From contig WGNE01000011.1 of the NCBI GenBank assembly GCA_016124645.1, positions 1-45,549 on the forward strand: a stretch of DNA of 45,549 bases, given 5' to 3'. The translations under genes and the position numbers were made by a program. This DNA is from Alphaproteobacteria bacterium (lineage in GTDB: Bacteria; Pseudomonadota; Alphaproteobacteria; Micavibrionales; UBA2020). Shown here piece by piece: positions 8,908 through 17,689 of this stretch. Within the stretch, counting starts at the first letter, position 1. The number at the start of each line of letters is the position of its first letter. The notes under the pieces were generated by a model, which had not been told where the DNA came from, did not search any database, and worked only from the letters and a program-made list of their open reading frames with translations.

Positions 8908-9733
8908 CGCCATCTACGCCGGCATGAGCAAGTCGGGCTCGACCTATATCTACCAGATACTCAAGGAGCACCCTGACGTCTTCGTGCCCGAGATAAAGGA
9001 CATCTACTTCTTCGACCGCGCCTACGCCAAGGGGTTAGACTGGTACGCGGGGTTTTTCGCGAAGGCCGTGCCAGGGCAGACGAGGGTCGAGCTGTCGCAC
9101 GATTACATCTTTTCCGCCGAGGCGACGGCGCGGCTGAAAAAAGACCTGCCGGGCGTGAAAATCATCATTTGCCTGCGTGAGCCGCTGGACTGGATCGCGT
9201 CGCGCTATGCCTTCGAGAAAGAACGCCGGCCGGTGGGACCGCTGCGCCTCGACGACGCGCCGGAAAATGCGTGGCTGCGCGCTGAAAGCGACATCGCCGT
9301 CAACGTGGAGCGCTACCTGAAGTCCTTCGCGCGCGAGGATATCCTGATCTTGTTCTACGAGGACTTGAAACGCGACCCCGCCGTGTTTTGCCAGCAAATC
9401 TACGCCTTTCTGGGTGTGGACGCGGGTTTCGTTCCGCCCAGCCTGAACACGGTTGTGCTGCCCGCGCACAAGGCGCGCATACGCTGGCTGGCCTTCCTTG
9501 CGCAGAAAGTGTCCGATGGGCTGCGCGCGCTGGGGCTGCAGCGCGTGGTGGGCTTTTTGAAGAACTTGCCGCTGGTCGAAAAAGTCCTCTATCGCCCCGC
9601 CGCGGAAAAATACCGGCCGGACGTGGCGGAGGAAGAGATGCTGCGCGCCTTCTTCGCCCCGCGCGTGACCGCACTGCGCGGGATGCTGGATATTCCCCTG
9701 CCTGCAGCGTGGCGGGAGCGTTTTCCCTCATGA
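8894..9733 (+). CDS. Sulfotransferase (PAPS-dependent)
   Basis: This 279-residue protein starts within the methyltransferase gene (14-base overlap). The N-terminus carries the 5'-phosphosulfate loop as MSKSGSTYIYQILKEHP, and KIIICLREPLDWIASRYAFEKE matches the 3'-phosphate site with its Arg and Ser. It resembles heparan-sulfate/N-deacetylase-type sulfotransferases. It would move sulfate from PAPS to a glycan or glycolipid. The placement between a methyltransferase and a flippase-like gene points to a sulfated surface product. No PAPS synthesis genes are in the window. Confidence 0.82.
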   Translation: MNLPDAIYAGMSKSGSTYIYQILKEHPDVFVPEIKDIYFFDRAYAKGLDWYAGFFAKAVPGQTRVELSHDYIFSAEATARLKKDLPGVKIIICLREPLDWIASRYAFEKERRPVGPLRLDDAPENAWLRAESDIAVNVERYLKSFAREDILILFYEDLKRDPAVFCQQIYAFLGVDAGFVPPSLNTVVLPAHKARIRWLAFLAQKVSDGLRALGLQRVVGFLKNLPLVEKVLYRPAAEKYRPDVAEEEMLRAFFAPRVTALRGMLDIPLPAAWRERFPS

Positions 9734-10722
9734 TAGGCGGGACGAAAAAAACGTTCCTGCTCGCCTTGTCCGTTGTCGCGGGGGCGGGGGCGCTTTACGC
9801 CGCGTGGCGCGCTTCGGGGGCCGACCTCGCCGCGCTCGGAAGATTTGCGGGACGCATCAGCCCCTTCGAGTTTTTCGCGCTCATGGGGTTTTCCGGCTTC
9901 TTTATACTGGTCAATGCGGAGCGGTGGCTTTACATCTACAATGTCTCCCACGCGGAACGCGACGCGCGCATCCACCGCCGCTTTTCCATCGGCGCGATGA
10001 GTTTCAGTCACGTGCTGGTGCATTTTCTGCCCGTCCAGCTGGCGGCGGTCGCGGCGCGGCTGTTGGCGTTGAAGGTCACCGGCTCCTCCGCCTGGAAATC
10101 CGTCGTGGGCACCACGGTCGTTGAGCAGGCGGTCGATTTGTCGCTCACGCTCTGCGCAGGGGTTTCTTTGCTGGTCTTCATTTTCAATGGGCATCATTTC
10201 TGGCAGTACGGCGCCTGCTTCACCCTGCTGGCCGCGCCGGGCGCGGCCATCGTCAGCCTCGGCGCAAAGCGCGCGGCGGAGGCGCTGTCGAAAGTGAAGG
10301 GCGAAAAAGGCTGGCGCAAGGCCTGTGCGGAGACGGGCCGCAAGCTCGCGGACAGCGCGCTGGTCGCGCCCGGCGCGGTGACGCGGATCTACCTTTTCTC
10401 CCTCTTGCGCCTTTGCGCCTATGCCGGGCTTTACGGCGCGGTCGCGCTTTTCATGGATATGGGGCCCTATGCCACCGATGTGCCTCTGGTCATGCCGGTG
10501 GTGCAGCTGGCCAACGTCTTCCCGCTCGCGCCCGGCAATATCGGTATTCTCGAAGGCGCGCTTTACGGACTGCTCTTCGCCCTCGGCGTGCCGCACGAGG
10601 TGGCCGGGCTTTTCGCCCTTACGGCGCGACCTGCTGTTTTTCTGGCGAATCTTTGTCTTTTGCCTGTAATGCTTTCGGCGGTGAAGCTTTCGGGACGTTT
10701 TTCGGGGCGTCCCCCGGCGTAA
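9730..10722 (+). CDS. Lysylphosphatidylglycerol synthase TM-domain/UPF0104-like membrane protein
   Basis: The start is ATG 9730 in an ATGA overlap with the sulfotransferase; the frame is open upstream but that part lies inside the sulfotransferase gene. The 330-residue product has about eight hydrophobic segments. The pattern (an early NAERW, then FSHVLVHFLPVQLAAVAARLL, and late PLAPGNIGILEGALYGLLFALGVP) matches the LPG_synthase_TM/UPF0104 family found beside polyprenyl glycosyltransferases. It lacks the soluble lysyl-transfer domain of MprF, so it is probably a membrane partner or flippase of the locus. Its last 104 bases overlap the convergent gene on the other strand. Confidence 0.75.
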   Translation: MIGGTKKTFLLALSVVAGAGALYAAWRASGADLAALGRFAGRISPFEFFALMGFSGFFILVNAERWLYIYNVSHAERDARIHRRFSIGAMSFSHVLVHFLPVQLAAVAARLLALKVTGSSAWKSVVGTTVVEQAVDLSLTLCAGVSLLVFIFNGHHFWQYGACFTLLAAPGAAIVSLGAKRAAEALSKVKGEKGWRKACAETGRKLADSALVAPGAVTRIYLFSLLRLCAYAGLYGAVALFMDMGPYATDVPLVMPVVQLANVFPLAPGNIGILEGALYGLLFALGVPHEVAGLFALTARPAVFLANLCLLPVMLSAVKLSGRFSGRPPA

Positions 10723-12322
10723 AAGTCTTCTTTTTATACGGTGGAGCGAGTTTGGGCGTGTCTGACACACACCATTCCGCGACCTTGTACGTATCCATGT
10801 CCTCCCCCGCCGCCAGTGCGCGCGTGTAAAGCTGGGAGGGGATGATATCGCATTCGTTTCCGACATGCTCCGGCCCGATGTCGGGACGGCAGAAGGGGCG
10901 GTCGGGCACGCCGTGCTTGGCGATATAGCCGTCCAGCCGCTTCCAGTAGGCGGTATAGACCGGCGGGATCATGTCGTGCAGCCGCGGCCCGGAAAAAATC
11001 TGGCCCGAAAGAAACAACGGAGATACGAAGGCGATCGGCAAAAGCACATACTGTACGTTGGAAGGTAGGCGTCCTTCCCGCGCACAGATGCGTGCGACAA
11101 GCGTCATCATGACGAGCGGGATGAACATGAAATAGCGCAGTTCGTGGCTTTCCGCAATGAACGAGGTCATGAAGGTCAGCCCCAATAGCAAAAGCGCGGC
11201 GAAGCGTAAGTTTTTATATAGGTAAGCCCCAGCACCGATCGCTGCGCAGCCGATGGCCATGGTCACGCCGTTGTAGCCGCCCATGCGGTGGTGGATGCTG
11301 CCGTAGTCGAAAGCGCCCTGCACCCAGTTCATCGGCTTGTCCGTCATCAGTCGCGTCAGTTCGAAAAAGGAGGCGAAGAAGCGGCGCGGCGCGGACCATG
11401 TTTTAAGCTCCGGCGCGATGTTGATATGGTCCCAGCAGGCGCGGGTCTTCAACGCAGTATAGGAAGGATTGATCGGCAGTGCGGGCGCGGAAGGGTCGAG
11501 CGGGTTGGGCACCGGGAAGAACATGTTGCCGTAAACCTGCCAGAGGTGCAGCGCCCAGAGCGGGGCCAGCAGCCCGCCCGCCATCGCGTAGAACGCAAGA
11601 ACTTTCCATGCCAGCTTTCCGCGCCTGCACTGCAGGAAAATGACGGTGGCGGAAACGAGCCCCAGCACGGCCGCGACGGGCCAGAGTGTCATCTTGCTGT
11701 AGATGACGGCGAGAACGGCCGCGCAGGAAACCGCCGCCCAGCGCGGGGAGGGCGCGTGCCACAGCCGGTCGGCGGCGAGTACGGCGAAGGCGCAAAGCGC
11801 GTTGGTCCAGAAATCGATGGAGGCGAGCGGCAGGTGCAAAAGCAGCAGCGGGACAGAGGCGAAGAAGACCAGCGCGGCGGAGATGCGGATGTCCCCGCGG
11901 TAGGTCTTTTTCAGCGTGAGAAGATAGGCGACGAAGATGAGGCTGGCCGGCCATTGCGCGGCGGCGGTACTGCCCGTCAGGCGGATGAGCGCGGCCTGCA
12001 CGAGATGGGCGATCGGCGGGCTGCTGATGCCCTTGAGCAGGTAGGGCGAGTCGGGCGCGTATTGGAAGCTCAGCATATGCGCGTAGCGCAGCGCGGTCGG
12101 CAGGTGGTACCAGAGATTGTCGTAGGTGTCGATCAGGCCACCGAAAAAGGCCTGCGACATGAAAAACCCGATCTTGAAGCAGGCGTAAAGAAGCGAGGCC
12201 AGGAAGACAGGGCTGTACCAAGGCATGTTGCGGAACAGCTTGTCGCAGCCCTTGTCGAAGGTATCTTCGAACCCCTGTATCGCGCGGATAAGGGACTTGA
12301 GCGGCGATGCGCCATCAATCAT
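10619..12322 (-). CDS. GT-C-like polytopic membrane glycosyltransferase
   Basis: This 567-residue protein has about ten hydrophobic segments. The first periplasmic loop contains DTYDNLWYHLPTALRYA, the acidic-plus-YHLP pattern of GT-C enzymes that use polyprenyl-phosphate sugars. Before the end there is a soluble stretch of about 100 residues, then a Lys/Pro/Ala-rich tail. The 104 bases coding for most of that tail also code, on the opposite strand, for the end of the flippase-like gene. It starts in an ATGA overlap with the GH63-like gene, so these two form a minus-strand operon. The substrate is unknown. Confidence 0.65.
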   Translation of the reverse strand: MIDGASPLKSLIRAIQGFEDTFDKGCDKLFRNMPWYSPVFLASLLYACFKIGFFMSQAFFGGLIDTYDNLWYHLPTALRYAHMLSFQYAPDSPYLLKGISSPPIAHLVQAALIRLTGSTAAAQWPASLIFVAYLLTLKKTYRGDIRISAALVFFASVPLLLLHLPLASIDFWTNALCAFAVLAADRLWHAPSPRWAAVSCAAVLAVIYSKMTLWPVAAVLGLVSATVIFLQCRRGKLAWKVLAFYAMAGGLLAPLWALHLWQVYGNMFFPVPNPLDPSAPALPINPSYTALKTRACWDHINIAPELKTWSAPRRFFASFFELTRLMTDKPMNWVQGAFDYGSIHHRMGGYNGVTMAIGCAAIGAGAYLYKNLRFAALLLLGLTFMTSFIAESHELRYFMFIPLVMMTLVARICAREGRLPSNVQYVLLPIAFVSPLFLSGQIFSGPRLHDMIPPVYTAYWKRLDGYIAKHGVPDRPFCRPDIGPEHVGNECDIIPSQLYTRALAAGEDMDTYKVAEWCVSDTPKLAPPYKKKTFTPGDAPKNVPKASPPKALQAKDKDSPEKQQVAP

Positions 12323-14376
12323 GCTGCGCGCTCCGCGGCTTTTTTGCCGTCAAGGGCGATGCCAAAGCGGGTGCAGGCGGTGCCGGTGAGCCATGCGCCG
12401 TAGCGTTTTTCGTTTTCCGTCTTGCCGAGGCGCGATTGCAGGCGTTTCAGCACGGCGGTCAGCGCCTCGATGTCGGCGGCGTCGCAGTGGATGAAGTCGT
12501 AGCGGCGCAGGATGCGCTCCGCCGCCAGCAGGGTGCGGGAAAGGGCGCGGGCGCGGCGGATCCCGTCGTGGCTTTCCTCGGCGAGGAACAGCGCGGCCTG
12601 CTCGAACAAGACGGCGACGCGGGAAAGTGGGTGGAAGGCGAACTGGTCGCCCGAGGCGTCGAGCGCCCATTCGGCGCCGTCCTCATCCGTCGCGGTCACG
12701 AAGTAATGCAGCGGCGCGGCGCGCAGGGAGATTTTTTCGACCCCCGCCTTCTTCAGCGCGTCGTGCAGCAAAAGCGCGCTGAGGTCGCAGCTGCGCAAAT
12801 GGTCCAGCCAGCCGGGGCGGGCCTTGCCCAGCACGATCTCGACCTCCGCCGCCAGCAGGCGGAAGAGGGGGGCGGCTTTTTTCTTGCTCTTGTAATAGTC
12901 GCGCTCGGCCAGCGCGTCGTCCAGTTCGGAAAGCGCGCCGCGCAAAAGGTTCTCACCGGCGGAAACGGTCCTGAGGTCTTCGGGCTTGATTTCTTTCGTT
13001 TCGGGGTGGGTATAGACGGCCGCGGCCTCGCTGCCCTTTGCGATGTCGGCCAGTGGGAAGACCTGCGTCGGGGTGCGGAAAACTTCGTCCGGGGCGATCA
13101 GCGGCTCGGCCGCCAGCGCGCTCCACGAGAAGTTGGGCGCACCCAGCCCCTCGCCGATCCACGGGTGGTAGTATTCGCGGAAACCAGCGCGCTCCACCAG
13201 TTTTTCGGAAGCCAGCGCCAGCTTGTGCGCAAGGCCGTATTCGCCCGCGCGCAGCAACCCTTGCTGCACCAGCCAGTTGACGTTGATCCAGACCGGTCCC
13301 TGCCAGTAGCGGCAGGGATCGAAGCAGTCCTCGTCCATCGCCGCGCCGGGCAGGCCGAAGGGCGTCCAGAACTCGCGCCGGCTGCGCAGGTGGGCGAGCA
13401 GCCTTTCGCGCATCGCCGCATCGGGCACGCCCGCGTAGAGCGGCAGGAAGCCGCTGCTGGTGCGGATGCGGATTTTCTTGTTCGTCGTCAGGTCGAGGGC
13501 GAAGAAGAATCCCTCCTTCTCGCACCACAGCTTTTCGCGCAGGGCTTCTTGCGTCTGCGCGTTCCATTTCGCGAAAAGCGCGGCGTCGTCCTTCTCGCCC
13601 AGCAACGCCGCCAGCGCGGCAAGGTCTTCGTTCGCCTGCGCCCAGATGGAATTGAACAGCGGGTCGGCGATGCGCATGGGCGATTTTTCGGCCATCTGTT
13701 TCGCATCCCAGCCGCAGGATTTGAAAATCTCGACCAGCCCCCAATAGAAGATGTAATCGTCGTCCGACGGGCGCTCGGCTTCGTTCACGGCCTTCTTGTC
13801 CGCGCGGGGCGGCGCCTCGACCTTCGGTTTTGTCGCAAGGAAGCGGTCGCGGCTTTCGTTGAAGATCGGGCTGTTGTCCGTGCCCGATTCCCACGGGTGG
13901 AGGATGGCGAGAAGGCCCGCGTCATCCGCGTCGCGCGTTTCCTTCAGCCAGCGGTGATAGCGCGCGGCGGCGGGGTAGCATTCGCGGATGAAATTAAGGT
14001 CGCCGTCCTGCGCGTAGATATAAAGCAAGGCGCCCGCCACCACCGGCGGCTGGGTGATGCCGCTGGAATTTTTTCCGGTCGCGTAGTCCTCGTGGTTGGG
14101 GCGGTATTTGCCCGTTTCTTCGGTATTGAAGGTGATATGGGGGATGCGCCCGTCTTCCCATTGGGCTTGCAAAAGGCTGCGCATCTCCGTTTTGGCGCGA
14201 TCGGGCGCGAACCGCGCGTTCAGCATGGCGTGAAAGCAGCTGTCCCACAGCCACATATGCGGGTATTGCGCGCGCGAGGGCACGGTGTATTCCCCCGTCC
14301 AGTTGACGGAAAGCATGTCCTTCGCGTCTTGCAGCTGTTTGACCACGTCAAGGTTCAGGCAATCTTCTTTGACCAT
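12319..14376 (-). CDS. GH63-like glycoside hydrolase fused to a Cys/His/Asp (transglutaminase-like) domain
   Basis: The start is taken at ATG 14376 because the domain begins there; an upstream in-frame ATG at 14505 would add 43 basic, atypical residues. Residues 1 to about 430 form an (alpha/alpha)6 hydrolase of the GH63 / mannosylglycerate hydrolase / trehalase type: MWLWDSCF with candidate acid D45, YWQGPVWINVNW, and WIGEGLGAPNFSWSA with candidate base E409. Residues from about 480 to 685 are unlike GH63 and contain C530 (RSCDLSALLL), H557 (APLHYFV) and D573 (WALDASGDQF), the spacing of a transglutaminase-like or papain-like triad. No signal peptide is seen. The first half is confident, the second tentative. 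Confidence 0.72.
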   Translation of the reverse strand: MVKEDCLNLDVVKQLQDAKDMLSVNWTGEYTVPSRAQYPHMWLWDSCFHAMLNARFAPDRAKTEMRSLLQAQWEDGRIPHITFNTEETGKYRPNHEDYATGKNSSGITQPPVVAGALLYIYAQDGDLNFIRECYPAAARYHRWLKETRDADDAGLLAILHPWESGTDNSPIFNESRDRFLATKPKVEAPPRADKKAVNEAERPSDDDYIFYWGLVEIFKSCGWDAKQMAEKSPMRIADPLFNSIWAQANEDLAALAALLGEKDDAALFAKWNAQTQEALREKLWCEKEGFFFALDLTTNKKIRIRTSSGFLPLYAGVPDAAMRERLLAHLRSRREFWTPFGLPGAAMDEDCFDPCRYWQGPVWINVNWLVQQGLLRAGEYGLAHKLALASEKLVERAGFREYYHPWIGEGLGAPNFSWSALAAEPLIAPDEVFRTPTQVFPLADIAKGSEAAAVYTHPETKEIKPEDLRTVSAGENLLRGALSELDDALAERDYYKSKKKAAPLFRLLAAEVEIVLGKARPGWLDHLRSCDLSALLLHDALKKAGVEKISLRAAPLHYFVTATDEDGAEWALDASGDQFAFHPLSRVAVLFEQAALFLAEESHDGIRRARALSRTLLAAERILRRYDFIHCDAADIEALTAVLKRLQSRLGKTENEKRYGAWLTGTACTRFGIALDGKKAAERAA

Positions 14377-14506
14377 CCGGCCCTCCGCCCCGCCATGCGG
14401 GTCTGCAAAAATATAGAAATGAAATCGCGCGGCGCGCCCTGAAACTCTAACAGGGGCTTTCGCGCGCCGCAATTCCCCCCGCGCGGCCATATGACAAGCG
14501 GGCAAA

Positions 14507-14536
14507 TTAACCCTGCAATAACGAAAACGGTATATT
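14507..14536 (+). promoter_or_regulatory. Possible sigma-70 promoter of the S9 peptidase gene
   Basis: TTAACC at 14507-14512 and TATATT at 14531-14536 are separated by 18 bases, and a start site would fall about 40 bases before the ATG. The 210-base gap between the divergent hydrolase and peptidase genes is A+T-richer here than its surroundings. This is pattern only. Confidence 0.3.
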
Positions 14537-14586
14537 ATATTTACCTGTCAGCCCTGTCATAAAACCGCCAGCAGAAAGGCCCTTTC

Positions 14587-16626
14587 ATGCAAGACCCGAA
14601 TTCCCAAAAACAAGCAGCGCCCTGCGGCACATGGACCTCGCCCCTGTCGGCGGAGGACGTGACGGGCGGGCTGGTCGGGCTCGGCGGCGTCGCGGCGGAC
14701 GGCGATACGCTTTACTGGCTGGAAGCAAGGCCGAGCGAGCAGGGCCGCACCGTGCTGGTGCGCCGCGGCGCGGACGGCAAGGTGCAAGACCTCACGCCCC
14801 CGCCGGTGAACGTGGCGACCCGCGTGCATGAATACGGCGGCGGGGCCTTCGCGGTTAGTGACGAAAAGATTATCTACAGCGAGAAAAGCGACGGCTCCCT
14901 CTGGCTCATCGACGGGGCGAAACCCGCGCGCAAGATCGCGGCGGTGGAAGGCTGCCGCTACGCCGATTTCCGCTTCGTGCCCGGAACAGATGGAAAAGGC
15001 ACGGATAAAATTGTCTGCGTGCGCGAAGACCACAGAAACCGCAAGCCGACCGACCCCGAGGCCGCCATCGTCCTCATCGACACGGCGGAAGGCGTTGACG
15101 CGGCGAAGAACGCGGGAACGGTGCTGACCAAGGGGCCGGATTTCCTCTCCTCCCCCCGCGTCTCGCCGGACGGCAAAAGCCTCGCGTGGATTTCGTGGAA
15201 CCACCCCGACATGCCGTGGGATGCGACGCAGCTTCACACGGCGGAGCTCACCGCGAACGGCATCGCGAATGAAAAAACCGTCGCGGGAGATAAAACCCGC
15301 GAAGCCGTGGTGCAGCCCGAGTGGTCGCCTGCGGGTGAATTGTACTTTTGCACCGACCGCAGCGGCTGGTGGAACATCCACAAGCTGGATGATAACGGTG
15401 ATGTGCAAGCGGTGACAAGCGAGCCCGACGGCGAAATCGGCGGGCCGCACTGGGTTTTCGGCGTGCGCTATTTCGACTTTTTGCCGGACGGCAACCTCAT
15501 CGCCGACCTGTCCAAAGACGGCACCAGCCGCGCCGTGACGGTGGATGAAAAGACGGGCAAGCTGACAGACCTCGGCCTGCCGCCCGTGGGCCAATGTCCC
15601 GCGCTGCTGACGGATGCGCAGGGCAAGCAAAGCATCGCCTATGCCGCTTCCGCGCCCGACGCCATGGCGTTCATCGCCCTCGGCCCGCTGGATCGTTCGT
15701 CGCCTGACGAAGTTTTGCGTACCGCGGGGCCGGAATTGCTGGACAAGAAAGACGTCTCGCTGGGCGAGGCGATCACCTTCCCGACCGCGAACGGGGAGGA
15801 GGCGCATGCGTTCTATTACCCCCCGCAAAGCGGAAGCTTCAAGCCGCAGGAGGAGGAAAAGCCGCCGCTCATCGTCATGATCCACGGCGGGCCGACGTCC
15901 TCCGCGCAGCCCGGCTTTTCGCCGCAAAAGCAGTGGTGGACCTCCCGCGGTTTCGCGGTGGTGGACGTGAACTATCGCGGCTCCACCGGCTACGGCCGCG
16001 ACTACCGCCAGAAGCTCGACGGCAACTGGGGCATCGCCGATGTGGAAGATTGCGTCGCCGCCGTGAACTATCTGGTGAAAGAGGGCAAGGCGGATGCGGA
16101 CCGCGTCGCGATCAGGGGCGGCAGCGCGGGCGGCTTCACCGTGCTGGCGGCGCTCACCTCCAGCGACGCCTTCAAGGCGGGGGCGAGTTTGTATGGCGTC
16201 GCCGACCTCATGCTGCTGGCGGCGGAAACGCACAAGTTCGAATCCCGCTACCTCGACCGCCTGCTGGGCCCGCTGCCGGCGGCGGAGGATATTTACAAGG
16301 AACGCTCCCCCATCAACCACCTCGACAAGCTGACCGCCGGCGTCATCTTCTTCCAGGGGCTGGACGACAAGGTCGTGCCCCCCTCGCAGGCGCAGGTGAT
16401 GGTGGACGCGATGAAAAAGCTGGGGCTGCCCGTCTCCCACGTCGAATTCGAGGGCGAGGGCCACGGTTTCCGCAAGGCCGAAAACCAGAAGGCCGTGCTG
16501 GAAAAGGAACTGGCCTTCTACGCGAAACTCTTCGGCTTCACCCCCGCCGCCGACCTCAAACCCGCCAACACCGACGAAAAACCCGCCGCCAAAAAACCCG
16601 CGGGCGGGAAGGGGCCGGCGAAGTAG
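14587..16626 (+). CDS. S9 family serine peptidase (acylaminoacyl/dipeptidyl peptidase type)
   Basis: This 679-residue protein has an N-terminal beta-propeller-like half (to about residue 390) and a C-terminal alpha/beta hydrolase. The nucleophile is S513 in GGSAGG. D593 or D594 in GLDDKVVPP and H626 in GEGHGF complete the triad. MIHGGPTSSAQPGFSP forms the oxyanion segment. It would remove short peptides or acylated residues from peptide N-termini, in the cytoplasm since no signal peptide is visible. After the hydrolase there is an unusual Ala/Lys/Pro/Gly-rich tail of about 30 residues. A divergent promoter region of 210 bases separates it from the GH63-like gene. Confidence 0.9.
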   Translation: MQDPNSQKQAAPCGTWTSPLSAEDVTGGLVGLGGVAADGDTLYWLEARPSEQGRTVLVRRGADGKVQDLTPPPVNVATRVHEYGGGAFAVSDEKIIYSEKSDGSLWLIDGAKPARKIAAVEGCRYADFRFVPGTDGKGTDKIVCVREDHRNRKPTDPEAAIVLIDTAEGVDAAKNAGTVLTKGPDFLSSPRVSPDGKSLAWISWNHPDMPWDATQLHTAELTANGIANEKTVAGDKTREAVVQPEWSPAGELYFCTDRSGWWNIHKLDDNGDVQAVTSEPDGEIGGPHWVFGVRYFDFLPDGNLIADLSKDGTSRAVTVDEKTGKLTDLGLPPVGQCPALLTDAQGKQSIAYAASAPDAMAFIALGPLDRSSPDEVLRTAGPELLDKKDVSLGEAITFPTANGEEAHAFYYPPQSGSFKPQEEEKPPLIVMIHGGPTSSAQPGFSPQKQWWTSRGFAVVDVNYRGSTGYGRDYRQKLDGNWGIADVEDCVAAVNYLVKEGKADADRVAIRGGSAGGFTVLAALTSSDAFKAGASLYGVADLMLLAAETHKFESRYLDRLLGPLPAAEDIYKERSPINHLDKLTAGVIFFQGLDDKVVPPSQAQVMVDAMKKLGLPVSHVEFEGEGHGFRKAENQKAVLEKELAFYAKLFGFTPAADLKPANTDEKPAAKKPAGGKGPAK

Positions 16627-16636
16627 GAGAGAAATT

Positions 16637-17626
16637 GTGGAAGGACGCCCGCCATTAGGAGTATTTGCAATTGAGATATCTCCCCCTGCGTGGATTGGGG
16701 AGGAGCCTGTACGTGAAAACAAACGCTCGGAGATCGCATGGGAAGCTGTGGGCCTATACGATGTGCCCTTAAAAGTAAGACGCGATGGCTTTATTATCTT
16801 TGAATTTGATAAGTCAGGTGAATTTAGAGGTGGAGAGGTACCGGATTTGCCTTTGGAAGATGGTAGGCGACTTCCAAAAGCATTCATGGAGGCAGAGGAT
16901 CGGCGCTTGGATTTGCTTTATAGAAGATTAGGGTACATGAATGCTTTTCTAATGAATTTCTATTCAGGAGTTAATGTTGTTCAGCACCGCGGAGGACTTA
17001 TCCAAGAGCCTGCAAGTCCTCTTAACTATCTTCTCGCTTCCAAGATAGGAGAGGTTTGGCAATGCTTTACACATATAAAGCGACAGTATCAAGATAAGGC
17101 GGATAGTAAGCCTTCACCGATAGTAATAAGCGAAGAAGTTATGGACTATACTGTTCAAGCTTTTAATGATTGCTATGCTCAGTTTGGTGACGAAACAGTT
17201 GAGGTCCTCTCTCTTTTGTACCTGGCTTGCTATGAATATCGTATGCATCAAAGTGCATCGGCTCATTTGATTTCTTGGGCGATTGTTGAAAAGTGTATCA
17301 ACAAGATATGGCTGCAGCTGCAAAGCGAAGTTGACTTAAATTCTGGCGGGCATACGGCTCTTGATAAAAACCGTCGCAAATTGTTAAGCGGAAGAGACTA
17401 TACGATTTCTATTATTGCCCAAATACTGTCTTTAACGAAGAAGGTGGATGACGACCTTTTGACGCGTATGGACCAAGCTAGAAAAGTTCGTAATAACTTC
17501 GCACATAGTTTGAACCCTGTTTCTGCTAGTGATGCAACAAATTCGATAAGATTGGCGACTGATTTAATATCGAGACTGTCGGGATTTAAACTGGTGCCGC
17601 AGTTGTCCCGTTCTTATTGGATGTAA
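16637..17626 (+). CDS. A+T-rich unknown gene with HEPN-like R-x4-H motif
   Basis: This 329-residue soluble protein starts at GTG 16637, ten bases after the peptidase stop, with AGGAGA at 16625-16630 as ribosome site. From about 16690 the base composition falls sharply: the 60 bases from 17161 contain about 23 G+C, far less than the neighbours, and codon use changes, so horizontal transfer is likely. The C-terminal third is helical and ends with RKVRNNFAHSLNP, in which R285 and H290 form the R-x4-H signature of HEPN RNase or RNA-binding domains. No N-terminal domain is recognised. Defence or toxin function is a guess. Confidence 0.65.
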   Translation: MEGRPPLGVFAIEISPPAWIGEEPVRENKRSEIAWEAVGLYDVPLKVRRDGFIIFEFDKSGEFRGGEVPDLPLEDGRRLPKAFMEAEDRRLDLLYRRLGYMNAFLMNFYSGVNVVQHRGGLIQEPASPLNYLLASKIGEVWQCFTHIKRQYQDKADSKPSPIVISEEVMDYTVQAFNDCYAQFGDETVEVLSLLYLACYEYRMHQSASAHLISWAIVEKCINKIWLQLQSEVDLNSGGHTALDKNRRKLLSGRDYTISIIAQILSLTKKVDDDLLTRMDQARKVRNNFAHSLNPVSASDATNSIRLATDLISRLSGFKLVPQLSRSYWM

Positions 17627-17689
17627 TCTTTATATTTAGTTTACACCGCAGTTATCCCTGTTCATCCGCGCTCGCGCACGGCCTTGTTT

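Noticed and set aside
12307-14442. A 711-codon open frame on the plus strand opposite the GH63-like gene
   Set aside because: Antisense shadow of a gene with clear catalytic motifs; no recognisable domain in the product.
14557-16887. A 776-codon open frame on the minus strand opposite the S9 peptidase
   Set aside because: Antisense shadow; composition is typical of reversed GC-rich codons and it runs into the A+T-rich gene without a domain.
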